Positions 1 through 12,539 of a DNA stretch of 64,000 nt are shown piece after piece. The notes beneath the pieces were generated by a model. It was given only the letters and a program-made list of their open reading frames with translations, was not told the origin of the DNA and searched no databases. How positions within the stretch are numbered: the first letter of the stretch is position 1; the number at the start of each line of letters is the position of its first letter. This stretch comes from Massospora cicadina (taxonomy: Eukaryota; Entomophthoromycota; Entomophthoromycetes; Entomophthorales; Entomophthoraceae), in NCBI GenBank assembly GCA_022478985.1, contig JAKSZP010012237.1, positions 1 to 64,000 on the forward strand, written 5' to 3'. The position numbers and the translations under genes are program-made.

Positions 1-850
1 ATGCCCTGAGTCAAAGCATTTGTAAACATCATTACAAACTTTTCACGTGGCCAAGGGTCACTGAAAAGTAAGGCGTCATGGGTAAGATGTGGTTGACATT
101 GGACCCTATAAATAAATTTGCATTTACACTAATAAAATATCCCTTCACTACTGTATTTGTTTATAATTTAATTTATAAACTTTTTTGTTTAGTACATTCA
201 TTTTTTATATTAGTCAATTTTCACTTGGGATCAGTAAGATCAGGGCGGCGTGCCATCGTCCAAGTGAAATGACAATGTATACTATTGAAGTGCCAACAAT
301 AAGCTTTAAATTAAATTCTAAATCACCATCCTATATGTTGTCCTCATACAACAAATGCCCGAAACTCTGCCCCACGGACAAAGAAAAACCAGCCATCCAT
401 CTACAGTCTAAATATTCAACAGGCTCTCTAAATATACCTACGGGTATGCTGAGTCATAATCCCTCCATAAGCCTCACAGATGAGTAGTTATAGGAACTGA
501 TCACACTTAATCCTTTTTAGTTAGATCTTGTCATTGCTACTAAATATAGTTTTTGTTGTAACTGTGCTTATGATGACCCCTGGTTTCCTGAATGTTAGCT
601 GATCAAACATTGAGAGATTAGTGGTTGGATTTGTTTGATCAATTGGGACATTCACATAAAGAAAAACACTATACTCTTTAGGTAGGATTAATATGGTTAA
701 AGACAAGGTCTGGATATCTCCCGATTCACAATGAGATGGTTAGATAACATCATGACACTAGCAGACAGTTATCCAGGAAACAATATAAGCTTTGATATGG
801 TGAAACAATCTTTTAATTTTTTAGGTTTTTAAAAAGATGTTTCTACCTGG
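1..850. other. Unassigned A+T-rich left edge, no gene seen
   Basis: I see no frame longer than about 100 codons and no recognisable protein motif on either strand. The sequence should be the left flank into which Ty3 element A inserted, because A's 5' LTR starts at 851. It could be a continuation of the integrase remnant found to the right of A at 19.1 kb, but I could not recognise matching pol sequence here. Confidence 0.5.
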
Positions 851-2590
851 TGTTGGGATTTTTTTATGCCCAGAGTGCCAGCTGTGACAAATTTTATTGC
901 TATCTTCCTTGTCTACTTTAGTTTGCCTTCTAATAAGAATTCTTAGTTGATGTTAGTATTATCAATTTTTTAAAAAACTATTGTTTAGAGATGTTCTCAA
1001 TGAGACATTAGTTTAGTCTTATTTTTAGATTTTATTCCAAACTTGATGATTAATGACTTTTAAAGCATGACAATTGAAATGTTATAAAAGAGTTTGGTTG
1101 TTAATTTATTAATCAGCATAAAATTCTCTATGTGGATTGATCAGAATTTGTCACGATCAATAAGGGTGTCTTTGGTCTTTCTGAGCGTTGACTACACTTT
1201 TTTGGCAGTAACTTGTAGGTTAGCCTGGGTGATGCAGTCTAATGCAAAAGTGTAATTTGCCCCATTACCTAAGCACAACAGCTATCTTGTAAAGTATAAT
1301 CTGCTGTGGATGGATAAAAGCGTTTAAGCATGGTGTTTAGAAACCAGACCATGAATGACTATAATATAATCTTTATGGATACCAAATAGATGTACAGATA
1401 GTCAAAGGAAATATTCATTGTTAATGTGACTCTTTAAGGGTTAAGTTCGTCAGAAAAGGATTTCGTTTCCATGAGGTGCCAACTGAAGAGTTTAGCTTTA
1501 AACTTACCTTTTTATTTATTTTAGGAAGGTTGAACAAGGAACATACACTTCCAATGTAATGATAATATAGTAATAATATGATCAGAATAAAAGGACACAC
1601 CAGAGGGTTCACATCTCCTCCTGTTGTCAGCCAGGACTGCCAGGTTTTGGACGATGGGGGGATTTATGCCGACTTATACTTGGATGCAGCATGAGTGAGG
1701 AATGAGTGAATATTTAGGAACCATATGGGGAATCATGAATTGATTATCCTTCTGTTTCTTGAAGTCATGTTTCCAAACAACCATGCTTGGTAATGTTCCA
1801 ATAAATGGTAGTGAAAATGATTAATGGCTTCTTGAAGAGTTGGCGTTGTTCCTGTGAATGAATCCAATAATATGGTATAGATTGTCCATAGAGCTATTGC
1901 TACTATTAATCCCGTAAAGATGGATGAATTGATGAGTCCATGTTAAAAGCAAAAATGTTCCTAGAAAAACTGAAAGATTATCCATAGTCTTGATGGATAA
2001 GTGCATGACTTCATTCCAGATAGCTACTGACGTTGGACCTTGTTTTAGGAGGTATATTGAGCTTCTGTATTGGCCACATATTGTGCATGAAGAGTGGTCT
2101 GTGTTTGACCGTTTTTCTGTGCGATACACTCTCCACCTACATCTCCATATATGTGTCCATATCCTGGGTTGTAGTAATGGGTGATGTGTATATCTCCAGA
2201 CCCTTTTTTGGGTCTCCAGGATGTACTGTATATCCAATTTATCCAAGTAATCAATCTTAGCTATGGTGCTAGGGTTTCGTCTTATTATGTTGTCTCAGAC
2301 TTACCTTTTTTAGACCCCTTAAAAATAAGTGAAAAATGAGAAAATTTACTAGATAGCTAAATAATAGATAAATTCACTTCTTTGTAAAAGTTGAAGAGTT
2401 TATTCCTTATCTGTTTTTCCCAAATCACCATAAATCACCTGCCTGTAAGAAGATACTTGAGTGGGGTTGAAAACGCTTATAGAGAAGAGTTTAAACAAAT
2501 ATTAATTGTATTCATACAACTATCTTCTTTCTTTATTCTTACAAACACAGTCAATTAAACCTGTGCAGTATATTTGAAAAAAAGTTTACA
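851..2590 (+). repeat. 5' LTR of element A, split by a LINE fragment
   Basis: Diverged direct repeat of 18110-19047. Shared stretches include TGTTGG at the start, CACCATAAATCACCTGC near 2425 and 18887, CACAGTCAAT near 2548 and 19007, and GTTTACA at the end. Without the LINE insertion (1515-2299) and one target-duplication copy, the LTR is about 0.94 kb, matching the right copy. Confidence 0.8.
1515..2299 (-). mobile_element. 5'-truncated LINE fragment inside LTR of A
   Basis: The insertion is flanked by ACTTACCTTTTT on both sides (1503-1514 and 2300-2311) and is missing from the other LTR of A. Read on the minus strand it ends in an A-rich tail of AAATAAA type, like the other LINE copies of this window. 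The minus-strand frame 2246-1821 translates to a segment with an R-W-R-x-Y-R pattern, a CTICG cysteine pair and a later A-I-W. It resembles the zf-RVT-type C-terminus of the LINE at 46.35-46.56 kb (RVRANAWRCLRRAYR, CAVCGG, KAIW). It is a dead fragment holding only the ORF2 end and 3' UTR. Confidence 0.75.
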
Positions 2591-2592
2591 AT

Positions 2593-2611
2593 TGGTGCCT
2601 ACTAATGTGGG
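2593..2611 (+). other. Primer-binding site of element A
   Basis: TGGTGCCTACTAATGTGGG begins two bases after the end of the 5' LTR. It matches, with a few changes, the primer sites of elements B, E, F and I (consensus TGGTGCTCACTACAGGGG), so it is likely the site where the tRNA 3' end pairs. Confidence 0.65.
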
Positions 2612-3359
2612 TAGTCGAGTTTTTCAGATAGGTTAGCAATTTAGATTATCAATACCATGTCATCTTATAAAAAAACTCTGGAAGCTGTAAAGAGGACAGG
2701 AGATGTTGAACTAGAACACATTGAATTTTTGCCACAAAACAACCTAATAGCCTTAGAATAACAACTTTTGGTAACAGATGATGGGCTAGAGCAAGTTTAT
2801 AAGCCCAACAATAGTCTGTATGGACGATTAACCTAATCAAAGAGAAAAAAGACTAAAATTAGGGAATCTATGTTACAGAAATCTTCTTGTGAAGCAGATA
2901 AAGAATAATTCCATAATTTACAGAGCAATGCAACTCAGATACTCATATGACTACAGGAGGTAGGGAGTCATAAATGCAATTGTTCCCAGGTGAATGTTGA
3001 TGTAGCTAACAATAATCTATAAAAGAAAGCCAAGTTAGAGCCTTAAAGCCCCCAATAAGAAAGCTTGGGGCTTTCGTAACACTTTCCACAATGGCTCCAA
3101 ATAATATCCCAGCTATTACAAGGTTACTGGCCTTATACCTTTCCTTGCAATCAACTCAATGGCAAACTAAAGAGTATTTCCATACTTGGTAATAGCATAG
3201 TTCTTACCTGGACTTGGCCCATCATTTTTCTGAATCTTTGAGATGAGTTTATTTGAGTATGATGATTATAAATGAAGGTGGTTACCCTATCAAATGTTTG
3301 GAACTAATTGCCAAAATCTGGCTTTCTACCTAAGTGGGGATAATTGATCTTACTCTGAT

Positions 3360-3560
3360 GCCATGAACGCAATCATGGGTGAGTTTGGCATCCTGGAACT
3401 TATGGCTAGCTGCAAACAGAAGTTCATGAGTTTAAAGTTTAGAAAAGAAGAAACCTTGACAGCTTTCACTAATTGTTTTTACATTGAAGTGAAAATCTTG
3501 GAAGGTGCAAGATTATTTTCTGACTTCAACTCTTGCATTGCAATGCAGTGACACTTAATC
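3360..3560 (+). pseudogene. Ty3 gag remnant of element A
   Basis: The clearest gag piece of A is a 62-codon open segment (3363-3551). It carries the pattern K-Q-K-F-M-S-L-K-F-R-K-E-E-T-L-x-A-F-x-N-C-F-Y-x-E. The same pattern appears in the gags of F (FMCLSLQEGDLVTSFVERFY, 39.3 kb, minus) and E (AFMRISIRNGESVVSFMEQFY, 52.6 kb), so it corresponds to the capsid region. Flanking sequence from about 2.7 to 4.4 kb is probably also gag to protease but is too damaged to align by eye. No intact zinc knuckle is visible. Confidence 0.55.
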
Positions 3561-3599
3561 CTTACAAATACCTGCACTGAGCCATGGTCTCAGCTTTAT

Positions 3600-5558
3600 C
3601 TAGTAAATTTTCCACTTTATAAATAGCGGAATATCTGAAGATTTTAGGCTTGGCGTTTGAGGCACCTAGTCAAAAATATAAATTCATTACTACAAAGAAT
3701 AACCAGAACATGGTTGATAATGACCAGAATAATTTCCAGAAATGGGTATCAATAGGAAAGCCCACAAGGGCAAAAAAGGTGGTAAATCTCAGAAAAAATG
3801 TCATAAATGTTGTTTGGCTGTAATTCTCCGCTCAATGTTGAGTAAAGAAGCCTAAGGAGCAGGTGAATCCTGTCCAGGCCATGAGAAGGAAACTGGCAAT
3901 TGATTGGAAAGTTTCAGTAGTCTAGATAAGGAACAATCTAGAACTTCAGAATGACCCATTGTACTTGATAATATCAAAGATACTATAGATATTTCAAATT
4001 TGTTCATATGTGTTTTATCCCTGATCCACTATATCAGATTTTAAATCTCAATGACAATGCTATTAATAGAGCAAAGGCGAGGAATATAATTCTAAGATAG
4101 TCAAAAAGGTTGCTCAGCCTAAATTTAATTAGCAGACAGAAAAGACCAGAAAACCCAAAAATAAGTGTAAATTGCTTAAGATAAAGCTAGACAATTTCTA
4201 CGTCTCCGTACCCATCAATAACTATTATGGAATCCAAGATAATCATTCTGATCAATCAATTTAGCAAATTAGGCTCAACATCTGATGCAGTAATTCACTC
4301 AGTAAATACCTCAATACAATACTCTGAATGTACCTATCAGGCTTTTCCCTAGTCTAGGTGAAGCTCAACTTTGGGTTATGGTTTATATATTACTTTATTT
4401 AATTTCAACTTATCTAGTGCCATTTATATTGGTTATTTTTATCGTTATATACTTTATTGGGCTTAAGTCCCAAAATTATCGTTAATATAGAGTTTAAAGT
4501 ACTGAAAAATTTCCCTAAATAAAGCCAAATTTCAACGTAATGAATTATGGATCAATTAGCTCCACTATTGCTCCACTGGCTGATGAGATTGGGAAGAATG
4601 CCCTAACAAACTTATTATCATCCTGATATTAAGTACAAGGTTGTATTCACTTTTTCAGCTCTCCTATTCGCCTTATTCATATTCTTATGGAACTTATTAT
4701 TTTTTTATTTCTGTTGGCTCATATGGCAGATAGCAGAAACTCCTTGACTGAGTCACTGCTGATCTCAGTCCAGCCTTTAATAATAATCCTGATCTAACTC
4801 TAACTCTGAACCTGAATTGTGCCATCACCTCCTACATTCCTAAATATACTTCCACTCTTACACGTGGTAATTTCCTATCACTAATAATAGTCCTAATTAT
4901 CTCCTATTTTTTTTTAAATTGAACTAATATTATTTAAATAATAAACTTATCCTCTTATGTCTTGATTTATGTTAAGTATTAATGTTCCCTTGGGCTTCTA
5001 AACCAGCGTTAAGCGGTTAGGTCCATTGTATCAAATTAGGTCCTGAAGAAAGCGTCCACCTACTCCCTGTCAGATTTCCCATTGGCAGAAATTCTGAGAA
5101 CACCTATATAAATATACTAGTTAATTAGTGGAAAGTAAGAGTCAATTTGAAAGTGGTGTGACTTCAGTATCAATCACCCAAGTTGGTAAAATGATGAAGA
5201 TATCACCAGATTTGGAGCACCATAAAGAATATGAGACATCTGGCCCAGTTACCACAGCTTCTTGAGCTGAATATAGTCCACTCCCTCTTTCAAGCTGGAC
5301 TCTGGTGGTTTCAGAGCCACCTATAGTTTTGAAAATCAATATTATGATATTTTCACTAGGACTGAATTTCTAAGAAAGTATTTTGTCAGATACAAGTTCT
5401 TTTCCACTCAACAACACATTCAAGCAATTTTAAAAATTAAAAAACTAAACAACTCCAGAAAACTGACACACAGCCTAACCCCATTTTCCTCAGCCCTATC
5501 ACCCGCTGCTTTAAAATGGGGCAGCGGTGAAACCCCTAGCATCCTCCACCCAGCGGGG
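3600..5558 (+). other. Degenerate interior of element A, no readable gene
   Basis: A+T-rich sequence between the gag remnant and the LINE insertion. It is expected to hold the rest of gag and protease of A, but no motif such as DTG with its usual context could be identified with confidence. A short G+C-richer patch at 5460-5558 directly precedes the LINE target duplication. Confidence 0.4.
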
Positions 5559-5572
5559 AAATGCTTTCAAAT

Positions 5573-7320
5573 TAGATTGACCAGCCCTCCAATTCCTTAA
5601 ATCAATACGTTCCCCACAAGGATCTCGCCCTCCACCTTGCACGTTCCAAAGAGGTGCCCTGTAGCACCATTGTGCTCCCCCAAAGCAAGATGCGATTTGG
5701 CCACTGGGTTGAATATGGAAACTTGTATCTCTATAATGACAAACAAATAATAAAATTTGCCCAGGCGCTTATGCAGCCTACAGGCTTTACTGACTTCCGC
5801 CCCTACAAGAAGTACTTTGATCTCGGCTTCACTTTTGAAGCTGATGCTGCAATCACAGCCAACATTCCCCTGGTGTTCCAGGGAACCCCCATTCCAACCC
5901 CTTGCACCCGGTTGCCTGATGAAACCACTCTTATGGTTCAATTTTCAGGCCTCACTACCACCTCCCACCTGAAACTTTATACAACGAACTAGTAGCTGGG
6001 TTGTCATTATATGGCGCTGACCCCATTTTACAATTTTTGGTTCCCAGTGGAGCCAACCGACTTGCAGGCTCTCACACCTTTGCAACTATATGCCCAACAT
6101 CAACTGAAATCACCAATTTGATTCACCTTTGCACCGCTGTTCCCTCTGCCCCCAACCACCCTTTCTGGGCAAGAGTAGATAAAGGGCTCATTATCTGCAC
6201 CACTTGTTAGGACCTTGACCACTCAGAGAAGCACTGCTCACCATAGCCAGAGCTGGATCACACTTTCAACTCCCCCATGATGCTCCCACTGTTGACATAA
6301 ACACTTTTTTGAATGGGTCACAATCCTCCCTCCCCATCCACCCAAAATGGTAGATACAACTGCCATGAATTAACCAATAAGGAGCTGACATGTAAAACCA
6401 CCACTCCTACTCCAACTAATTGGAGCCAGCATGGACCCCAGTAAATTCAAAATACCCCACCCAACCACCCAATCCAGCCCACCCATATGCCAATTGACTT
6501 ATTGTTTTCAACCAAAATACCTGGAATTATTTAGAGGAGTTTCATTATTTGAGAAATCCCATCTCTGGCTCAGTTGAGGTCCCAGGCCATGAAATGTACC
6601 TAAATGCAGGTTTTGCAGCCCAATTTCCAACTCAGCACTATACTCTATGCTCTGATGTCGATGAATTCTGAAAGTGATCACCAACTAACCAAAGAAGCTG
6701 TTGCCTCCCCTGATTCTTGCCCCCTCCAAAAGGCCATAGAGAAATCTGTTGCTACCTTTGCCAAGGGGATTCCCGCCCCTGTCCTTCCCCACATGCAACA
6801 AGTTTATAAAAAAGAATTCTTATGATTCCACCAAGTTGCCCATAAGGCAGTAAAAAAAGTTGCGATGGTTGCAAAATTTGGCCCCAAGGCCTTCATTACT
6901 AGCAACAACATCGACACCTTTACCACGCTACCCAAAGTTCACCTTAATGCTGAGAAAGCCCTATCCAAATACATCAAAACCCTCCTCATAACTAAATTTG
7001 AGCTACCCGAGCCACTATTCTATCTTTGACCCCCATTTTGTGGATGCAACCACGCCCGTGCTCACAGCACTCTGCTGTACTCTGTCCAACACAGAGGAGT
7101 AAGATGAGCCTTACAATCCCAACTCACCCCCCACCATGGACGCATAGCAGTTTACCGCATCTGACATGGTTGGTTCATTTAAGTTTTTTATTTTTACTTT
7201 TCAATTTGGTTTGATTGATACCCTCATCTTTTTCTGTTTGTTAAATCCTAGCTTAGTATATATTTTGCTCCTCAAAACTAGTTGTTGTCTGTCCCCTAAA
7301 CAGCTTGCTTCAGTTAAATA
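5573..7320 (+). mobile_element. ORF1-type LINE derivative (no ORF2)
   Basis: A 14-bp target duplication with one mismatch (AAATGCTTTCAAAT at 5559-5572, AAATGCTGTCAAAT at 7321-7334) brackets about 1.75 kb. The sequence ends GCTTCAGTTAAATA, the same 3' terminus as the full LINE at 41743-47037. It holds ORF1-like coding but no endonuclease or reverse transcriptase. A shorter copy of the same family is at 53297-53998, and its last 0.3 kb recurs at 59484-59799. It is therefore a non-autonomous LINE derivative that probably moved with the machinery of a full LINE. Confidence 0.75.
5654..7050 (+). pseudogene. ORF1-like protein of the LINE derivative, broken
   Basis: The first open piece (5654-5992, 112 codons) contains G-F-T-F-E-A-D-A-A followed by a P-rich stretch and a later T-S-H-L. 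This resembles the full LINE's ORF1 (GFETAEEADAAAKVCV at 42.25 kb), an RRM-like arrangement. Further pieces follow at 6001-6210 and 6604-6825, then a K/A-rich region around 6.83-7.02 kb. The later part matches the copy at 53.3-53.8 kb, including an acidic stretch there (E-E-E-D-E-S). Several stops and shifts separate the pieces. In related elements ORF1 proteins bind RNA; here that is only inferred. Confidence 0.5.
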
Positions 7321-7452
7321 AAATGCTGTCAAATACAACTCTAAAGAATTACCTTAACTTTTCTGGGACAAACATTACCTTCAGTGTATCATCAGAAAGG
7401 GTAAGCTCAACCAACAAACAAGAACTACTTTGCTTCAATTTACAATGATGAT

Positions 7453-8002
7453 TGTTGGGATTTGAGATAAACAAATTGATGTTCTTGTTTCTTAATTGAG
7501 CCACAGTGAATCGACTTTTAAGCCTATTTGAGTGGAGACTTAGCTTAATGGTACCAATCCCAAACTCAATCAGGAATTTACATGCATTTTAGGATCAATG
7601 GAGATAACTTCAGGATTCTCATCCCCACTTCCTGAATCACAAGAGATGGGGTTTCCACCGCTCTGGTCATGGGGGCGACGAAGTACAATGAGGGTGCCAC
7701 CCAGAGTAAATCTGGAAGTCCATGAAAAATACTGAGTGGATGAAGCCACGAAGATCTTTGAGGCACCAATCCCTATGGTCTCTATAGATATTGATACATT
7801 TTTATCTAATAAAGTAGTCGGTATCCAGTCCTTTATTGTGTTTTTGGCCTCTTTTGGCTTAAAGTGGCTAAGAGTTTGGCACTGAACTTAAATTTTATTA
7901 AGTTCTGATGTTTGAATCCTGGTACAATTACTTTTTGTGAATTTTCAGCTTTGAGCCCAACTTTGAACCTTAGCAAATGTCTAAAGAACTTTGATGCTGA
8001 CA
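7453..8002 (+). repeat. 5' LTR of element B
   Basis: 550 bp, direct repeat of 13652-14199. It shares long identical stretches such as TCTCATCCCCACTTCCTGAA and AACTTAAATTTTATTAAGTT. It is directly followed by AAAAG and the primer-binding site. Confidence 0.9.
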
Positions 8003-8007
8003 AAAAG

Positions 8008-8026
8008 TGGTGCTTACTACAGGAGG
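8008..8026 (+). other. Primer-binding site of element B
   Basis: TGGTGCTTACTACAGGAGG lies five bases past the 5' LTR. It is close to the consensus TGGTGCTCACTACAGGGG shared with elements A, E, F and I. Confidence 0.7.
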
Positions 8027-8194
8027 CTCCATGATGTCCTAAGTGAAAACGTCTATCACAAACAATGGAGAATACTAGCAGTCCTGAAGATCAATATGCT
8101 GACTAGTCAAGAAGCATTGCTTGATGGATTATATCTAATGGTATGGAGTACCACCTACACAGCCTGAGAACTTGGAGTTCCAGGCCACATTCCA

Positions 8195-9980
8195 GTGTCC
8201 CTGCCCTCTGTTGATGAAATTCTTTACCAAGTTCAGTATGAGAACCTTAATAATTTTTTAACAATTAATAAATGGCTATTAAACCATGGGTGCCTGCTCC
8301 AGCCGCTCCTGCATCTCTTCCATGCCCTCTACCATGTGGGACCCCTATGCCTTGGCCCATCTGCTAGCAGGAGAACTTGCCCTGGATCCCGAACACTACC
8401 TTCACAGCATTTTCACACAGCTATTCATCACCTACTTCAGCTAGTTGGGTTGCACCATCATGTAGTCTCCTGACAACTGGGCTTTTCCAGGTCTTACACT
8501 CCCACATTTTCAATTTCTACAATGCAGCCTCCTCCTTTGTCCATGACAACTATGAGGCCATTATTGATAACTTAAAATCGATCAATAAGGCCTGAGACCA
8601 GATTGTAGTATTGGATAGTGGGATCTCTGGCTATCTTGAGGACCAGTTGCGTCAGAACGTCCAGCTCCTTGAGGCAATTTGGAATTAGTGCCTCCTTTAA
8701 GTTAAGGATCTGGTATGGACCCTGCAAAAAATTTATTGGGAGCTGGCCTATTATGACTACCCCTCCAAGAGTGAAGGCCCTGAAGGGTGTGAGGGACCCA
8801 AAGGACCAGAGGGTCCCCGTGGACCTCAAGAGCCCTCAGATCCCACAACACCCACTCCCGTTGGCACTGATTGCCTAAGGCGAAAGGATGTGATAACAGC
8901 CTTAGCTGCCTTATTTGATCATATTCGTGATGTAGCTCAGGGGTGCAAACTCTGAGTGGATGGAGTCCCACTCGACCCTAGGGTCTCCATTGAAAAACTT
9001 TCAGGTGAAATGGACAACTTCAGCGCCTTAACCAAGCTTACCAATAATCACATCTTTAAGATTAAACAAACTTGGTGAGGGTTTGAAACTCATTTGACCA
9101 CCTTGGAGAGCCAGCTTCACCTTCAGGGTGCCAACATTCAATCCCTAAAAGAACAGGTTGCAAATAAGGCTTCTGATTCATTCTTCAACTGAAACTGGGA
9201 TGATATCTAAGAAAACCTTAGGGCATAATCAACAGCAAGACCCGCAGGCCCCTGTTACTATGTGGAGGCTTAGATCTCTGAGCCAACGCACTACCCTGGT
9301 GTTAACACCTCTCCACTCCTCTTGTAGCTAACTTTAAACCTAGATATAAGGAAAGGTTCACTCCCAGCCAGGAAATCATTGCCTCCTTTCTTTAGCATAT
9401 GAGAGTGCCATAGAGGAGGCCACCGACTGAAAGAAGGTGAAGCATATCCACTCCTGCCTCAACAGCACTTCCTGGGATTTCATGACCCTCCATTTGAAGG
9501 AGAACAACACTTAGAACAGGTCCTTACAGACTTAATCCAAGTTTTCTTCAGCAATTAAACCCTGGCCAACCAAAACAAGCTTTTAAGGGTATCTGCCTGA
9601 ATAAAGGATAAAGCCCCATGGAGTTTGCAAGCCATCTTTATGCCCAAGCACAGCCCTTAGTCAATACCAATCATATTACCTTGGATGATGCTATTACCGC
9701 TGTCATCTCCGCATTGGGATCCTACCCTGAGGTTCAAATAAATATGATTAGGTAGAAGTATGGGATTAGATGTATCCAGAAATCAAAGAAACACTTAATG
9801 AGATCCCTGCATCGACCCTAAACTCTAAGGCTACCTCTACAGGTCCCTCTAATTGTCCTTGAGTCATTTGGTCAAAAACCAGGAGAATCTCAACCTCGAT
9901 GCACCTACTGTAATGGTTTCAGACACAGTGCCAAGACCTGCTGGAAATGACTTGGCAAGGAGGTGGGAAAAGGTCTTTCA
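8195..9980 (+). pseudogene. Gag of element B, with CCHC zinc knuckle
   Basis: The structural protein of a Ty3 element, broken into several frames. A piece near 8.35 kb reads L-A-G-E-L-A-x-D-P-E-H-Y-L. A capsid-like part near 9.62-9.80 kb reads T-L-D-D-A-I-T-A-V-I-S-A-L-G-S-Y-P, matching F (NDAIAAILAGLASHPSLEV) and E (LDDAVAAIFSGLASHPPLEV). Near 9.90-9.94 kb is CTYCNGFRHSAKTC, which fits CX2CX4HX4C exactly, the RNA-binding zinc knuckle of Gag. Several in-frame stops show it is not functional. Confidence 0.7.
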
Positions 9981-10099
9981 TCATGAAGGACGAGGCGCTC
10001 CATTCTGAAATCCCAACTACACCTCAAGAATCCTCCATAACCTCAAATGAACCTGGAGCTATTGTACCTGAAGAAAAAGTTTAGATATCCGTTGATAAT

Positions 10100-10570
10100 A
10101 AAGATATACTACTGCTTACTCTTTTTTCAGATGGCTCTCCCATGTTTCTCAAGCTACCTCCCCAATTCAGAATTCATGTTACCGCATCATAGTTTAAGTA
10201 TATAAGATAAAAAGTCCCTCTCCATAGTCAACTTGGCTCCCCTGTGAAAGTTATATTGCTTAAGTTTCTGAAGCGCATCAAGTTTGCTCCGGACTTACCC
10301 CACTATATGGAATATGGCACATTTGGCCCACAATCTCCCTGAGCTATAGGGGCCTATCCCTCTCTACTGGTGTGGCTCTAAAAGCTTGCTGTAAAAACCC
10401 CCACTATTGTACAAGATAACCCTAGCTATGACCTGCTTTTCAGGACTCAGCTCCTTTGAGACTACTCAGCTATAGTCCACTACGATGATGGCTTTCTATC
10501 CCTACTAGGGCATCAGTTCACCCTGATCTTTGAAACTTCTAATGACTCTAAGGTGGAAGTCAAAGCCTGA
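10100..10570 (+). pseudogene. Protease region of element B, catalytic Asp lost
   Basis: Near 10.23 kb the frame reads V-N-L-G-S-P-V-K-V-I-L-L-K-F-L-K-R-I-K-F-A-P-D. It lines up with F's protease (I-L-D-T-G-S-P-V-N-V-M-S-T-K-L-I-K-K-I-K-L-A-P-D at 38.09 kb). The catalytic DTG has become NLG. A later piece, S-Y-D-L-L-F-R-T-Q, matches T-Y-D-L-L-I-G-T-Q of F. Aspartic protease is the known role of this domain; this copy could not cleave. Confidence 0.65.
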
Positions 10571-11179
10571 GCCTGTTTACTGGAGAGTGAAGGCTGAAAC
10601 TGATCAGCTTGAATATTAATTAAGGTTCTCTCAAGTCCAATTGCCCCCTGCTGTTGATGGGCAAGAAGGAATGCCAATCTATTTACCTATGGCGACTACA
10701 ATAGCTTCGTTTTCCTAAGTCATTGCTGACACCCAGGTCCATGTTAAGATCCCCACTGGATACCTACTGAAATCCGAGGCCTAGACAAGCCTTCTACCAA
10801 GGAGGTGCTAAATTGTCAAGAAATTTTAGATTCAGCTTATGCCAGATCCATATCAGTGTTGTTGTCTAACCTTACTGACAAACCTAAAATAGTAGGTCTA
10901 ACCATTCTCGCCACCTATGTCCGCCTCCTACAAGTGGAGACTGTCAACAATAGACGAAGTTTTAAGAGTCTAAGGAACTTTGGCTTGGAGATGCCCCTCG
11001 TTGATCCTGATCAACAATAGTATTGTAAAGTACCTCTTGGATGACCAACAACGCAAGATTCAAGAGTTGTTGGAGGAAAATTCAGAATAGTTTTCAGCTT
11101 CATCATAAGACTTTGGAAGGATGAACGGATTCCTACAATATGTGGAGACTGAGGACGCTCCCTCTTCCAGTCCTGACCC

Positions 11180-11870
11180 TACCAAAAAAGCAAGGTTGAA
11201 GAGGCCCAGGTGGCGGTGGAGCTCAAACAACTACTTGACGCCGGACTCCTAATACCATCATGCAGCCTTGGGCCTCTCCTTCTGCTGGTTCAGAAGAAGA
11301 ATGGCAGCCACCATGTGGTGATTGACTACCAGTGACACAACTCCATCACCAAGAAATATAGTTACTCTCTGCCTCAAAGTAAAGATTCCCTCCATCTGCT
11401 CTCCAGATCACAGTACTTTTCCGCCATGGACCTTGCCAGCAAATATTGGAAAGTTAAACTCGTCCTCAAAGATTGAGACAAGTGTGCTCTCATAGCTAAC
11501 GAGGGACTATTTAAGCCCACGAGGATGCCCCAGGGCCTCTATAACGCCCCAGCCACTTTCCAACACGCCATTAATGGGATCCTTAGGGACCTAAAGCTTT
11601 CATGCATCCTTGTCTACCTAGATGACATTACTGTTTTTTCACGAACCTTTAATGGACACATTGAGCATTTCAGGGAAGTCTTAAATTGGCTCCAAAAGGC
11701 TTCTATAGAGCTTAAACCTTCGAAGTGCTCTTACTTCCAGTCAGAACTAGAGTTTCTAGGACACAAAGTTTCAAAGGATGGCATCCAGCCTATAACAGAC
11801 AAAATTGATGCCATAGAAAGTATTTCGTGCTCCCAAAGCTTAAGGGAATCCAGGTGTTCCTAGGCATGTT
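11180..11870 (+). pseudogene. Reverse transcriptase of element B
   Basis: Typical Ty3 RT order. The segment runs from LKQLLDAGLLIPS, through QKKNG and FSAMDLAS, to TRMPQGLYNAPATFQ and VYLDDITVFS, and finishes with FLGHKVSKDGIQP. The longest open piece is 11525-11863 (112 codons) and keeps the catalytic YLDD intact. Upstream, TGA codons interrupt the frame (for example after V-V-I-D-Y-Q and in V-L-K-D-stop-D-K-C-A-L), where relatives have arginine, glutamine or tryptophan codons. Confidence 0.85.
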
Positions 11871-11929
11871 GGGCTCTTATCAACAGTTTATCCCCCCGTT
11901 TTCTAACCTAGCCATGCCACTATTCTACC

Positions 11930-12450
11930 TCCTACAGAAGACTGTGCCGTTTGAATGGCGGCCTGAACAATGATAGGCTTTTGATGCCTTGGAAACTGCT
12001 CTATGTACTAAACCCATTATAGTACATCCATGGTTTGACCAACCCTTCTTTTTGTTTACTGATGCAAGCAATGTCGCCGTTGGGCTATCCTTGCTCAGCA
12101 TGATGTAAATCAGGTCGACCATCCTGTGGCCTATTTTAGTGAGACACTGAGTAAAGATGAATGGAACAACAATGTTACCGAGAGGGAGTGCCTAGCTGTA
12201 TTACAAGCCATCAAAGATTTTTGGCTTTATCTCTATAGTACTCACTTTACCATTGTCACCGGCCACTCCTCACTGCAGTGGCTCTAGTAAATGAGGTTTC
12301 CAGCTGGACATTTAGCCAGAAGGTCTTACAACTGCCTAGCTAAATTTCACCATTGTCCTTCATGCAGGTGCAATTCAACAAAGCGATGACGGCCTCTCCA
12401 TGGTGCCAGTGCTAAAAGTTTTGATTTCCATGGAGGACCAGATGTACATT
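11930..12450 (+). pseudogene. RNase H region of element B
   Basis: Follows RT directly. P-F-E-W-R-P-E-Q is the usual entry of the RT-RNase H connection, and F-F-L-F-T-D-A-S-N-V-A-V-G is the first RNase H catalytic block with its Asp. The rest runs through several frames with stops. It would remove RNA from RNA-DNA hybrids in an active element. Confidence 0.7.
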
Positions 12451-12539
12451 ATGATAGGTTGAACTTAGCGATGGGAGTTGGAAACTACCAAGGTCCAAGA
12501 TGAGCTCTGAAAATGACCTAAGACATTTATATTAAGGAT

